Below, one piece after another: positions 11,626 through 22,620 of a DNA stretch of 64,000 nucleotides (the stretch's first letter is position 1; each line of letters starts with the position of its first letter). The notes beneath the pieces were generated by a model. That model searched no databases. It was given only the letters and a program-made list of their open reading frames with translations, and had not been told where the DNA came from. The stretch lies in NCBI RefSeq assembly GCF_014529535.1, contig NW_023503374.1:3162001-3226000 (forward strand), written 5' to 3'. The DNA is from Bradysia coprophila (Eukaryota; Arthropoda; Insecta; Diptera; Sciaridae). The position numbers were made by a program, and so were the translations under genes.

Positions 11626-11871
11626 TATTTTTGCGTGTCGAATCTGTAAGCGTCACCTACACCGATATCAGTTCTTTTGTAAGTGGATAACAGGACTTGC
11701 GTAGCACCTCCACTGTAAGTGGTTTTGGGCGATATCAGCTCTTTTGTAAGTTGTGATTTTTTAGAATTTGGTCGCAGATAACAGACAATCATATTGTGCA
11801 GTTTGAACGAAAATATTCTTCTTACAAAACTGTATAACTTTCTCTTTGATCTGAACCTTCCAGCTTTTATT

Positions 11872-11988
11872 TGACGAAAATGGAAAATTTTACGAAATTC
11901 AAAAATTTAACGAAAATCAAAAATTTGATCTAAATCGAAAATTTGACAAAATTTAAAAATTTGACGAAAATTGAAAATTTGACAAAAA
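11872..11988. repeat. short-period tandem repeat (AAAATTTGACGAAAATTG-like)
   Basis: About six degenerate units of roughly 18-20 bp vary around 'aaaatttgacgaaaatt'. They directly abut the 146-bp tandem repeat that follows. Confidence 0.65.
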
Positions 11989-12310
11989 ACGCTCATAGCT
12001 CCCAAATAAGCTACTTTTTAGGGAAACCACGAAACACGCATCGACTAGAATCTAAAACTTTATAACTTTGTCTTTTACACGAACTTTCTATCTGCCGTAT
12101 TTTCGGAGTTATGGTTGACATAGCTCGCACTTAAAACGCTCAAAGCTCCCAAATAAGCGACTTTTTAGGGAAACCATGAAACATGTGTCGACTAGAATCT
12201 AAAACTCTATAAATTTGTCTTTTAAACGAACTTTCTTCCACATTTTCTGAGTTATGGGTCCTATAGCTCAATAGCTTAACACGCTCATAGCTCCGAAATT
12301 CTGAGCTTTT
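11989..12310. repeat. 146-bp tandem repeat, 2.2 units
   Basis: Units begin ACGCTCATAGCTCCCAAATA at 11,989, about 12,136 and 12,281. Each unit contains 'tttagggaaacca', 'gactagaatctaaaact' and 'cgaactttct'. The third unit breaks off after about 30 bp. Spacing of 147 and 145 bp suggests a decayed satellite-like array. Confidence 0.7.
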
Positions 12311-12760
12311 GTAAAATTTCCTTCAAATTAGTTTCTTAGAATTACGTCCTTAACATACCCTGAAAATTTCAGCCAAATCCGCCGGTAAATTCAAAAGTTT
12401 CAGTTAACAGAGTAACAAAGTGACAAAGTAACAATACAAAGGTTGGTAAAATTCATCAATTTCAAAATGTATAAAAATCCATTTCTTCATACAAATTTCT
12501 ACAAATTTCCAAGTTTTGAAATTTAATATCTCGGCCAAATCTGAACCTTATAAGGCGTGTGATAGCTCGTTGAACTCGTATGGACGCCCAGATTACGAAT
12601 AATATACTTTGGGGGTAGTAGGAGCAAAGGGGGAAAAGTCAAAAAGTTCGTGTATAATATGTTCCTCAGTCCTGCGGAAAATTTTTTTTGTCCAATTTTT
12701 CAGTGTGAACGGACTTGCGTCACGGCCCTTCACTCACGTAGGGCCATGAGTATAATTGTG

Positions 12761-12842
12761 TGACTCTGTAGCCGAATGGCTATGGTCGTTGCTTGGTGTT
12801 TGGAAGAATTTTGGTGTTGGATGTTCAAATCCTGGTCTGTGC
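12761..12842 (+). other. tRNA-like A/B-box sequence (SINE head or tRNA pseudogene)
   Basis: TAGCCGAATGG (about 12,771) fits the pol III A box and GTTCAAATC (about 12,825) fits the B box, at tRNA-like spacing. The T-stem bases around the B box do not pair well, so this is not a functional tRNA. It is best read as a tRNA-derived SINE head or a dead tRNA gene. Confidence 0.35.
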
Positions 12843-14222
12843 AAAGTTTTTATTTATAAAATTTAGTCTTTCTTAAAGGTACTGAGCTATGTAGCGTGCG
12901 AAAAAAATGTGAAAAAGCCCAAGTGCGAAAAAATAATCAAAAACGCACTGTGAAATAAATACCTTCAAAACGACATTAAATGGATGCATGGAAAGGTGAT
13001 GATTATGGACCGGAATTGCGAAAACAATTTTTTCCGAAGACACGTAAGGTGTTTTTGTTGTCTTGAGGTCATTACTGTCTCGCTCAGAACCAGTTTTTCG
13101 CATTTTCTGATCGCAAGTAGAGGTGTGCGCCGGTCAAAAATTTTCGCGGCTCGCCGATATATTTCGAATAATTTTTTAAAAAAATCTAAAAACTCATACA
13201 AAAGTCAATGTTTTTTACTGATAGTTCAACATAATAGGCGAAACAACATCAAAACTTCTAAAGTTCCTTGTTAAAACCCAATAGTATTTTCTAAATACTT
13301 TAGTGGTATGTCTCGAGTAATTTTTCATAATATGCAGAAGGATTATCCATAAAGTACGTAATGCGAAGAAGTTCTAGGTAGGTCTGGACATTTTGTTACA
13401 GATAGTGCAAAATATTCAGAACCATATGGAAACTTTGTAACGAGATATAATTGTAAGTCTGGATAATACAGACTTGTCGATCAACCCAGAGCTTCAAAAA
13501 GTTTGAGGATTTTCTTTATGTTCATTCCTGAATTTAATTCATTTTTGGAAATGTAATTTTCTTAAAGCCAATTCTACTATGAAGTCACAAGAGAGTAACG
13601 TTGAATTTGATCTCGCATGGCAACAAGTAGAGTCTTTTGCCCCAAACAACATTCTTTCATAATAGACTTCAAGCATACATACATTTACATGGCCGCTTGT
13701 GAAAAACTTTACAGCGGAGAGGTTCATCGATATTATGATGGCGGAAAAACGTAAGGTCCCTGACCGTGATTTGTGGTATTGTGACACTTTTTAACTTTGT
13801 GCGTCATTTTCTTGGAATCATTTTATATCCAGGAGTAGTGGCTAACTTTATTGTGAAGATTAAACATTTGGCTTAGTAGTTAATCAATAATCAATAAATA
13901 ATTGAAAAATTGAAAAATTTAAGGGACCTTAATTTAGGAAACATTATCATACGCAGAACAACAAAAAATACAAATTCCCACACAAGATATTATTTGTAAT
14001 ATGACATTAAGGTAGATTGCGATTTGAATTTATAATTTATAAATTGTTGTAAAACGAGGAAATTAGAAGTAATTTTTCCATACAAATTTTGGAATGCCAT
14101 TGCTGGTAAATTATTCTGACAATGTGTGCAATCTGGGATTGAAGATGGACGTTAATATAAATCAATATATTTTACTGCAACAAACTAGAGCAATGCTAGT
14201 CAAGACGCTAATGTTGGTGTTA
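12843..14222. other. gene-free stretch
   Basis: No gene is supported. Overlapping open frames on both strands at 12,873-13,274 and 13,539-13,787 lack motifs and look like chance. Confidence 0.35.
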
Positions 14223-14328
14223 AGGAATCTCGCGCCGCGTCATTCACAATTACTCACAAAGTGACATTTTCCTTATACAAAATGTGTCAAAATGTGAATT
14301 ATTGTGAATGACGCGGTGCGAGATTCCT
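14223..14328. mobile_element. hairpin MITE
   Basis: AGGAATCTCGCGCCGCGTCA at the left end is mirrored at the right end with one or two mismatches. Arms are about 28 bp and the total is 106 bp. It lies immediately before the LINE fragment that follows. Confidence 0.75.
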
Positions 14329-14339
14329 AGCAACCCTAA

Positions 14340-15106
14340 TGTTACCTCTATTCACTTACTATGACTCGGCTCGATATACTCATCAAATATCAGCGCAAAG
14401 TGCTTGAGAGAGTCTTTGATGCATGTATTCGCTTTATGTATGGCATTGGAAGGTATGAAAGCATTGCCGAATATGTAAGTCGTTTGCTGGGATGGCTGGG
14501 ATGCACTTTGATGGAGTTGCTCAAGTCCCGCTCGCTGTTATTGGTCTTCAAATTAGTTATCAATGAGGCGCCGGAGTACTTGACTAGCTGCATTCAAGTT
14601 TCAACGAGATCAAATCATTTGATAATTCCTGTTCATGCTACAGGCCAGTACAACAAGTCATTTTTCGTAGATGCAGTTTCGAGATTCAATTCGCTCCCGA
14701 ATGAAGTCAAAATGACTGGAAGGCTGAAATCCTTCAAGAATCGGTGCTTTGAACGTTATGTTCGACAGCATTTGTGAGAATCGTCCGGGGCTACATAGAC
14801 CTACATAGTGGTACCGGGTACCACTCAGTGATACATCGATTTTTTATGCACAGTGATACACAAGCATTAGTGTCGGTACTACTTCCTTTTATGCTTTTCT
14901 CCCCCCTTACATTCCAATGTTATGCTGTTTTTTTATATTTTTAACGTTAATTTTACTGTCGTAATCCTTCTCTCGCTGTTGAGGCTCTATTTGTTTATTA
15001 CGCTAGTCATTTGTAATTCTACTTTTTGATAAAGTCTATCAACTTTGTATATGGACCTACCTTGTTTAGTTGTTCTGATGAATAAACCAAATTAAATAAA
15101 ATTAAA
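14340..15106 (+). mobile_element. 5'-truncated non-LTR retrotransposon (3' end)
   Basis: The segment holds the last part of a reverse-transcriptase ORF (14,361-14,777), then about 300 bp of untranslated sequence, and ends at about 15,080-15,106 in an A-rich tail of AATAAA-like units. This is the standard form of a 5'-truncated LINE. It is unrelated to the RTE copies. The clade is uncertain (Jockey/CR1 group likely). Confidence 0.7.
14361..14777 (+). pseudogene. C-terminal fragment of a LINE reverse transcriptase ORF
   Basis: About 138 codons remain. They show the post-RT region of many non-LTR elements: 'ACIRFMYGI', then a terminal block with 'SRFNSLPNEVK' followed by a basic tail. The same NSLPNEVK motif ends the unrelated LINE at 61,820-63,040. 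The RT catalytic core is absent, so the fragment cannot function. Confidence 0.75.
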
Positions 15107-15230
15107 TCGTTTTGACAGTAATGACAGTCGACTTATAAATCAAATAAATTACGTCAAAATATTATAATAAGTGAAAATCGCAATCTCCTTATTATTCGAC
15201 GAGCTTTCTCAGAAGGAAGTTTACGTTATA

Positions 15231-16086
15231 CGGAGAAATTCAGAATCGGCCGAGGTGTAAGGCAGGGTGACACCATTTCACCGAAATTATTTACGGCGAT
15301 TCTGCAGAGTATTTTTAGGAAGTTAAACTGGAGTAAAATGGGAATAAAGATAAATGGAGAGTACCTGAGCAATCTCCGCTTCTCTGATGACATTGTACCG
15401 ATAGCAGCAAATCTAGGTCAGGCTCAGATTATGCTACAACAGTTAAGTGAAGAGGCAATCAAAGTTGGCCTCAAGATTAACTTATCGAAAACAAAAGTCA
15501 TGACCAACATCGGGGACGATAGAGAAATCAAAATTGGTGACACTGTCGACAGCTACGTATATCTAGGACATAAACTGAAGTTAGGTCTGGACAACCAAAC
15601 TGCGGAAATAAGACGTAGGATTGGTCTTGCATGGGCAGCGTTCGGAAAACTCAGACTAATTTTCAAAAGCAAAATGAATAATAGTCTGAAACGCAAAGTT
15701 TTCAACCCTTGTGTCCTTCCAGTGCTCACTTATGGAGCGGAAATCCGAAGATAAATTGAGAGTGACACAAAGAGCCATGGAACGGAGTATGCTTGGAATA
15801 ACACTCAGAGACAGAATGACAAATCAATGGATTCGACAACAAACCAGGGTCGTTGATGTCATGGAAAGAATAGCATCTCTGAAATGGAGCTGGGCGGGAT
15901 CATGAACTGGCGACCATATAAAAGACGAGCTATAGGTAGACCACCAGAGAGATGGACAAACGGAATTAAAAATATTGCAGGAACAAACTTGCAGCAAATG
16001 GCAATGGATCGTACGAAATGGAAAGAAGTTGGAGAGGCCTACATCCAGCATAGGATATAAACAGGCTGAAAAAGAAGAAGAAGAAG
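15231..16086 (+). mobile_element. RTE-clade retrotransposon, copy 2, 5'-truncated
   Basis: This matches copy 1 from within the reverse transcriptase (GVRQGDTISP region) to the (GAA)n tail at about 16,068-16,086. The reading frame (from 15,338) is broken. Compared with copies 1 and 3 it lacks short segments, for example the IERV codons in DTVIERVDSY, the stretch after 'TYGAE', and about 45 bp before 'MNWRPYKRR'. The catalytic box reads RFSDDI instead of RFADDI. Confidence 0.9.
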
Positions 16087-16170
16087 TACATTCATACTAT
16101 ATATCCGGATGATGTTTTACAGCACTCATCTAAATCTTAAATCTAACTAGTTCGGGTTATATCGATGGAA

Positions 16171-17344
16171 TACAGTGAGTAAATCTCTAAAATGTTTGAT
16201 TTCAGTATATTTAGCTAATCCTTCTGTCACATCTTTTGACAGCTTTTTACGTTTTAGTACGTTTTCTCTCCCAGTAGCAAAAACCCAATCCCAGCAAAAA
16301 AGAAACTATACCGAATGCCGCAAATGCATTTGAAAACGAACATTCGGTGAAATACTTTTTTATCACACCAAATGTTTATCATTTTATACAAATATGTTCA
16401 TCTTTATAATAACATCGGTGAAAAAAAAACCTAATTTTGTCATGCAAAAATATAGATAAAAATTGACAAAATTGCCGACCACAAAAATATGTCGTCGATT
16501 CTCATGCATTTTTTATGCATAGCAAAAGAAGACAGGATCAAGCAACGTAATATTTTGTCTCACATAAAAGTTCAACTTTCTTGTAAGACAAATATTACGT
16601 TGCTTGTTCCTGTCTTCTTTTGCTATGCATAAAAAATGCATGAGAATCGACGACATATTTTTGTGGTCGGCAATTTTGTCAATTTTACTTTTGTTTTCGA
16701 GATCTCAAAATTGTTTCTTCCCCCGAAGTAATCCATGAATCGTCTGTATTCAATTCTTTTTGCATTTAGAAAAAGTTGCATTGAATGCAAACAGAATTGA
16801 ATACAGACGATTCATGGATTACTTCGGGGGAAGAAACAATTTTGAGATCTCGAAAACAAAAGTAAAATTGACAAATTTATCAACCTCAAAAATATGTTGT
16901 CGATTTATATGCATTTTTTATGCATAGCAAAAGAAGACAGGAACAAGCAACGTAATATTTGTCTTACAAGAAAGTTAAACTTTTATGTGAGACAAAATAT
17001 TACGTTGCTTGATCCTGTCTTCTTTTGCTATGCATAAAAAATGCATGAGAATCGACGACATATTTTTGTGGTCGGCAATTTTGTCAATTTTTTCACCGAT
17101 GTTATTATAAAGATGAACATATTTGTATAAAATGATAAACATTTGGTGTGATAAAAAAGTATTTCACCGAATGTTCGTTTTCAAATGCTTTTGCGGCATT
17201 CGATATAGTTTCTTTTTTTGCTGGGATTGGGTTTTTGCTACTGGGAGAGAAAACGTACTAAAACGTAAAAAGCTGTCAAAAGATGTGACAGAAGGATTAG
17301 CTAAATATACTGAAATCAAACATTTTAGAGATTTACTCACTGTA
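16171..17344. mobile_element. 1.17-kb nested palindrome (fold-back element) with TA duplication
   Basis: Almost the whole 1,170 bp is one palindrome centred near 16,770, flanked by TA (16,171-16,172 and 17,343-17,344) with ends CAGTGAGTAAATCTC. Each half contains a second palindrome of about 200 bp (16,474-16,671 and about 16,885-17,080) built on TATGCATAGCAAAAGAAGAC. The halves match with a few indels and substitutions. The ends resemble the CAGTGA ends of the TA-flanked MITE at 3479-3606, so a Tc1/mariner-type mobilisation is plausible. No transposase is present, and the open frame at 17,123-17,365 is a by-product of the arm. Confidence 0.88.
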
Positions 17345-17639
17345 CTCCATACACTTAAACAATAGTAGAAATTATGATTTTAAAGGACATTACGAGCTAA
17401 GAACGAATATTTGCTATCACCGTTCAAAAAAAAGCTAAGCTCCACTGGAGGAATTTAAAATCGTGATATTTAGTTGAATGAGCTGAAATCGGCGGCGGCG
17501 CACACCTCTAATCGCAAGACAACAAAGTACATATTTTGATGATAATGAGTCGCTTTCTGGTTCCAAGCAAAAAAAAATAATAAAATCAAATTTGGCAGAT
17601 TGAAGTAACATGTGATTTATCTTCCCAGACGCACACTGC

Positions 17640-17814
17640 CAATACCCTCTCTAGCAACTAAACTACATTTATTAGGTGATAAAAATGCAACGTAGCGTTT
17701 GCATTTTACATGTAAAATTAGAAATTAGTCAACAGTGTACGATTCTACAAACAAAGGAATTAGGTGTTATTTTAACAGCGTCAAAACGAAGTTTGTTTGC
17801 TAGAGAGCGTATTG
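17640..17814. mobile_element. MITE, CAATACTCTCTCTAGC family, copy 1
   Basis: The ends CAATACCCTCTCTAGC and GCTAGAGAGCGTATTG are inverted. A second copy of similar length sits at 24,608-24,780. The interiors share little, but length and ends agree. Confidence 0.7.
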
Positions 17815-18862
17815 ACAATGCGTAAAAATAATTGCAAAAAAAACATGCAAATTATGCAAAAGTTACAGTCAAGCAATTGACCGAATTCCAGTTAACAAGC
17901 TCGTAGAGGCTTTTAACCGTGATTCGGCTTGAAAAAGATAAGTTAAAAAATCGACATTTCCATTTCCCGTCATCTATTGTTGCCAACCGAATTTTAGCTG
18001 TCTACACTAAAAAGCTTAGTTTTGTATTCACCCAAAACTTACACTTAATTTAATCATCGAACAAAATGTTTTGCGTCATGCACATCAAATTGCTCACAGA
18101 GCGAGAGAAAGGGCATCGACATCGTAACACTAATAAGCTTTAACTGATATGGAAACTAATGAAAAACAATTAAAGCAACATCCCCAACAGTAGAGCTTAG
18201 ACAAAGGATAGAACAATTTTACGCTCCAATGGCTGAAGTTTCTATGGCACAAATTTAAATGATTATTTTGAATTTAATGGTGAAATAATCGTAACTGACC
18301 GTAACTGGACTGAATTTTCTTGTTCCTTTCATTGCATTTAGGGAAAGGAAATCGGTAAATTAATGGCCGGTAGTTTTACCGATATTGTTTGAACGATAAC
18401 ATTTTTGTGGAGATATCTGACTTTTTTCCAATACCACGACAGAGTAGAGTAAACCAGGCAGTAGCAGGTTGAAAATACATTCAAAGGAGGGACCTAAATC
18501 CCGTTTTAGTAGTTATATTAGTAAGCGTTTTGCACCAAGATCAAAGGCCTACTTATGAATTTAGGTTCCTCGTCAAAATCGACTTTACTCTGCTGCCGTG
18601 TCAATACCGAAAGTCGTTTTCATTACCGGTTATTCATCGAAAGTATGAAACACTGAAAAGACTCTTCGAAACTTTATTTCAAAGCACGAATCGCACAGTC
18701 TCTATTTACGAAAAAGTTCTCCTTTTCATTCCGTTTACGCATAACCCGATTCTCCCTCGTCACCGTTTAGTACACAATTTTCTCTAAGAAAATTCATTTC
18801 GATTCACTGGCTTTTGTTTAATTGTCATGTAAACGGATGAACCGATTCCTAAATGGAGTGTA
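17815..18862. other. gene-free stretch
   Basis: No gene is supported; the open frame at 18,530-18,787 has no recognisable features. Confidence 0.35.
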
Positions 18863-19099
18863 TTAATGCTTGATTTCCACTTACCAAAAAAGTACTCCGT
18901 GTGAGAGACAAAATTGCATTTTTTCAATTTTTGCTTTGTTCACTTGACAGCTCGCTCTTTCGCGGCTCTCACCATATTTAAAACCATACTTAAGAGCCGT
19001 GAAAGAGTAAGCTGTCAAATAAACAAAGCAAAAATTGAAAAAATGCAATTTTGTCTCTCACACGGAGTACTTTTTTGGTAAGTGGAAGTCAAGCGTTAA
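18863..19099. mobile_element. MITE, TTAA family, copy 1 (best preserved)
   Basis: TTAA flanks both ends (18,863-18,866 and 19,096-19,099). Arms of about 100 bp start TGCTTGATTTCCACTTACC and include AAAAAAGTACTCCGTGTGAG. TTAA duplication points to a piggyBac- or Kolobok-type transposase. Related copies lie at 20,786-20,932, 43,580-43,751 and 44,197-44,290. Confidence 0.8.
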
Positions 19100-19167
19100 G
19101 CACGGATCACACTACACTCCGCTTAGGACAATTAAACAAAGAATTTACTATTTTTATCGTCTGATCA

Positions 19168-19257
19168 CAGCACTGCTCCTAGCATGAACGCTGAATTGAC
19201 AAGTGTGATTTCATCAGCCTCCGAATATTTTCTATGTTCATGCTTGAAGCAGTGCTG
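19168..19257. mobile_element. short MITE, CAGCACTGCT family, copy 1
   Basis: CAGCACTGCTCCTAGCATGA is mirrored by TCATGCTTGAAGCAGTGCTG over 90 bp. A larger relative at 31,992-32,199 shares both ends and the internal phrase 'gatttcatcagcctcc'. Confidence 0.7.
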
Positions 19258-20785
19258 CGCTCTAATTGACATGCGAAAAAAGACGATTGCTGAGATTAGG
19301 ATGTACGTACATAGTCCGAGAATGCCGTAATGCCTGATTACCCAACTGCTCCTGTTTACCGTCGATTCCAGTAGTAACATGCATTGAAAATGCAACTTGT
19401 TCCCACGCCTGGTTCCACAGCGTGTGTATGTAGATAAGAGGGTATTCAACAGCGTCGTTACAGACAACACAGCCACAAATTTAATTAATTTATTTCAATT
19501 AATGTACATTTTTTGCATCTCTGCAATTTTCTTTGCGGTGGCATTGTTCATTTTACTATTGATACAAAAATGCCTCAATCGGAGATTATGATTGATCCTA
19601 TAATGTATAATCAATCTATACCGAACTTGGTCCACAAACAAACAGATTGAATTTCACGTCGAAAGATTAAAATAGAATCAATTTTCTAATTCGTGTGTGT
19701 ATTCGACAATTTCTGCTCTGGTTTGTGTTTCATTTTATTTTATTTTTCGGAAAAAGAATGTTTCACATCTGGCTATCACGTGACCGGACTTTATTTTTAA
19801 AGTCACACATTAAAACATACGGCGATGCGGTTGTAAAGGAATTTACGACTCAATTGAAACAATTTTTTTTCTCGATATTTACACAGCATATCAGGCTATG
19901 ATAACTGGAAGTGCAATGATGAACGGCCACAGAACACATGTTGTGTGCTAGTATAATTGAACAGCATAAATTGGCGATTTATTAATTTGAATATTGGTAA
20001 TATAAAAAATTTCGTAAATTTCGCAGTGTAGTACAACAAAAGTTTGACAATTTTATGGGCTAAAATATAGAGAAAACATAACCGGAGAGACTGTGTGTAA
20101 GTATGTACTAGCGGAGCATAATTTTATAAAACATAAACCTCGAAAACCCTTAAAACAATTTTGCCATGAATTCGGTTTTTATTTTATCGTGTTCATCCGA
20201 AAAACCTTGCGTATAGTTCTAGTGTTCAATCTGGATTGTGTATGGGTTGGTTGTGTGGTATTTCTGTTACAATTTTCAGAGCAATATGTTTACTCTTGAC
20301 TAAAATACATTCGGTTCCAGCGCCATAATGTTATGTTAAGTAAAAAGTATTTTTTTTTTTTCATTTTCTGTTGTGTTTTCGTTTATTTACATAATACGGG
20401 TTTTTTGGTGGGTATCTATCTGCGTTCTCCCCGTTCACTGATGCGGTGTTATGGATGATTCTCTCCAATTCGGAAATTTCGATGTTTATGTATTAACATT
20501 CATGATGTTATTCTGCCATCACAAATAGTATAATGATGAAGGAAACACTGTATGCTACGGATGGAAGTTTATATTTCCAACTATAAAATTGCAAATTTTC
20601 TGTTTATTATTCGAGCGAGGAGGAATTTACGTGGCCAGTTAACAATGTTCGATGAACTTTTAACACAAAACAATTTTCCTTCATTTTAGCAACTTTCCTT
20701 TATTAATTTCGTGTTATCGTTCACTTTACCGTTGAATCTAGCGTTAGCGGCCGTTTAGCTAACAACGTTAAATTCCGATCCGATC
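19258..20785. other. gene-free stretch
   Basis: No gene is supported. Several small open frames (for example 19,397-19,591 and 20,093-20,299) carry hydrophobic, AT-driven composition but no start context or homology I recognise. Confidence 0.35.
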
Positions 20786-20932
20786 TTAAGGCGTGATTTT
20801 CATTTATCAAAAAAGTACTGCGTGTGAAAGACAAAATTGAATTTTTTCAATTTTTGCTATGTTTACTTAACAGCTCGCTCTCTCACGGCTCTCACACTGA
20901 GTACTTTTTGTTGAGTGGAAATCATACTAAAA
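20786..20932. mobile_element. MITE, TTAA family, copy 2
   Basis: It has a TTAA at 20,786-20,789 and the family blocks TCAAAAAAGTACTGCGTGTG, 'gacaaaattgaattttttcaa' and 'cagctcgctctctcacggct'. The right arm is shortened and its TTAA is degraded. Confidence 0.65.
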
Positions 20933-21724
20933 TTAGGTCGGCTTAGATCAGACCAGCACACATGATTTAACACACATTTCCATTGCGTAATGCATCGATC
21001 GTTGCTATAGCCCAAGTGCTCCATACTTCTTTACATTCCATAAGCTTAATATTACTATTGAATGCAAGGAAGCATGGAACTTTCAACAGCTATTCTTTTC
21101 GATGGAATCCTTTGGCGATATAAAAAAAAATCCAATTAATTCCGACACATTATTTAGTGGCATTACGATTAAAATATCCACGATAATGATTAAGACGAAC
21201 ACACTTCGATACTAAAAATGACCGCTCATCACTTTCCGTCACTGATTCAACACTATGACTAATTTAGAATATTTGAAATTATTTTATGTGTTCACGTTCT
21301 CAGATTAAAAAAAAAGAAAAATTAAAAAAAAACTTACAAATATGTCTCCTGCACAGTGCTCCCGCAGACGGTGAAGTGAGGACGAAGAAAAAAAATGATG
21401 TGTTAGGAAATGTATCAGCGATGAGTTAAAATGTGAATGAATTTATGAGTAGAGGTAGAATGTACAGTTATGTAACGACATCCAAGCTATTTTTACAATA
21501 ATTTGGTGTTTGTTTTTTGTCTGTATTCAAAAAAAATATTGTTGTTGCACTGGAAACAAACATCATGTGATTTAGGTGAGACATCATTTTCTTGAACTGA
21601 AAATGTCGGAGAAAAGTTGTTCCGTAAAATGTAAGTCTTCGCCGGGGATAACTATTATTAACTAATATTCTTACTGCTGATTTCGATAACAATGTTGGAG
21701 TTAACGAAACAAAAATTTCCTTTA
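20933..21724. other. gene-free stretch
   Basis: AT-rich with A-tracts; no gene or clear element is seen. Confidence 0.35.
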
Positions 21725-22620
21725 CTAGGGAAGGAAAATGGACTTTCCGTCCCTAGAGAAAAGTCTTTCCTTCATAAAGAAAAACGTCATACTAAACTCG
21801 GGAAATAATTTGATATTTCGGGCTAAAGCCCTCGGACACTTTTACTCATCTGTATACGAAATATCAAATTCCTTCCCTTGTATAGTAATATACTATTGTT
21901 TTCTACTCTTTTCTCATTGCCATAAAATGTCAAACTTGCATTATTGCTACCAACTATTGAAATGAATCAAAGAAAATTGGTAGCAAATGCAAGTTTGACA
22001 TTTTTTTGATACCAACATCGAAAGTTGATACTTTCGCCCTCGAAATCCGGGGCGAAAGTAAAAAAATGCAAGTTATGTGTTTGAGCGGGGAGAAAGAAAG
22101 AATACATAAAGCGAAAGTCAATATACATAATGCGAAAGTCGACTACATAATGTAATAGTCGACTCTTGTCAATAAGTGTACTGCGATCAAAATTGAAATA
22201 AAGCGTGCGCCAGTGCTCTTATTGAAATTAACATACGAAGTTGATACTTTTTGTTGCTGAATGATTTGTTAGTTATTTGTTAATTTTTCTGTGTGTTGTT
22301 GTTGTGATGGCAAAATAATTAAATTTTTGATATACCAGGGGGCTGCCGCCCCCTGGACCCCCGCATTTTCTGGCTAAATGCCTTCATATTTCAACATTTT
22401 GTTCTGATGTTTGCGATACGTATCAACTTTCGATGTTGGTATCAAAAAAAATAGTATGAACGACTCGGGGCAAAAGTAAAAAAATTCAACCTGTGCGATT
22501 GAGGCCCTTGCCTTCGGCGCGGGCATCAACTCTCGCACACGGTTGAATTTTTTTACTTTCGCCCCTTGTCATTCAATGTACTATTTATGACAATTCGAAA
22601 AGAGTAGAAAGCAAAAGAAA
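21725..22620. repeat. composite of nested hairpins with GC-rich core (locus A)
   Basis: At least five inverted repeats are stacked. A GGGAAATAATTTGATATTTCG arm pair spans about 21,800-21,880. AAAATGTCAAACTTGCA pairs across 21,926-22,003. GATACCAACATCGAAAGTTG (about 22,008) pairs with its inverse at about 22,448. CCAGGGGGCTGCCGCCCCC at 22,335 is a GC-rich self-complementary core. GGGGCAAAAGTAAAAAAATT pairs across 22,468-22,566. An outer pair 'tttctactcttttc' / 'gaaaagagtag' embraces much of the block (about 21,898-22,607). The GC core and the GGGCGAAAGT arms recur at 49,390-49,990. Confidence 0.6.

Noticed and set aside
16171..17344. Assembly artefact explanation for the giant palindrome
   Set aside because: Not excluded, but the arms differ by several substitutions and indels and the element has TA flanks, which a fold-over artefact would not create.
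17123..17365. 80-codon frame within the 1.17-kb palindrome
   Set aside because: It lies in the right arm of the palindrome, mostly Phe/Cys/Lys codons, and its mirror in the left arm is not conserved as coding.
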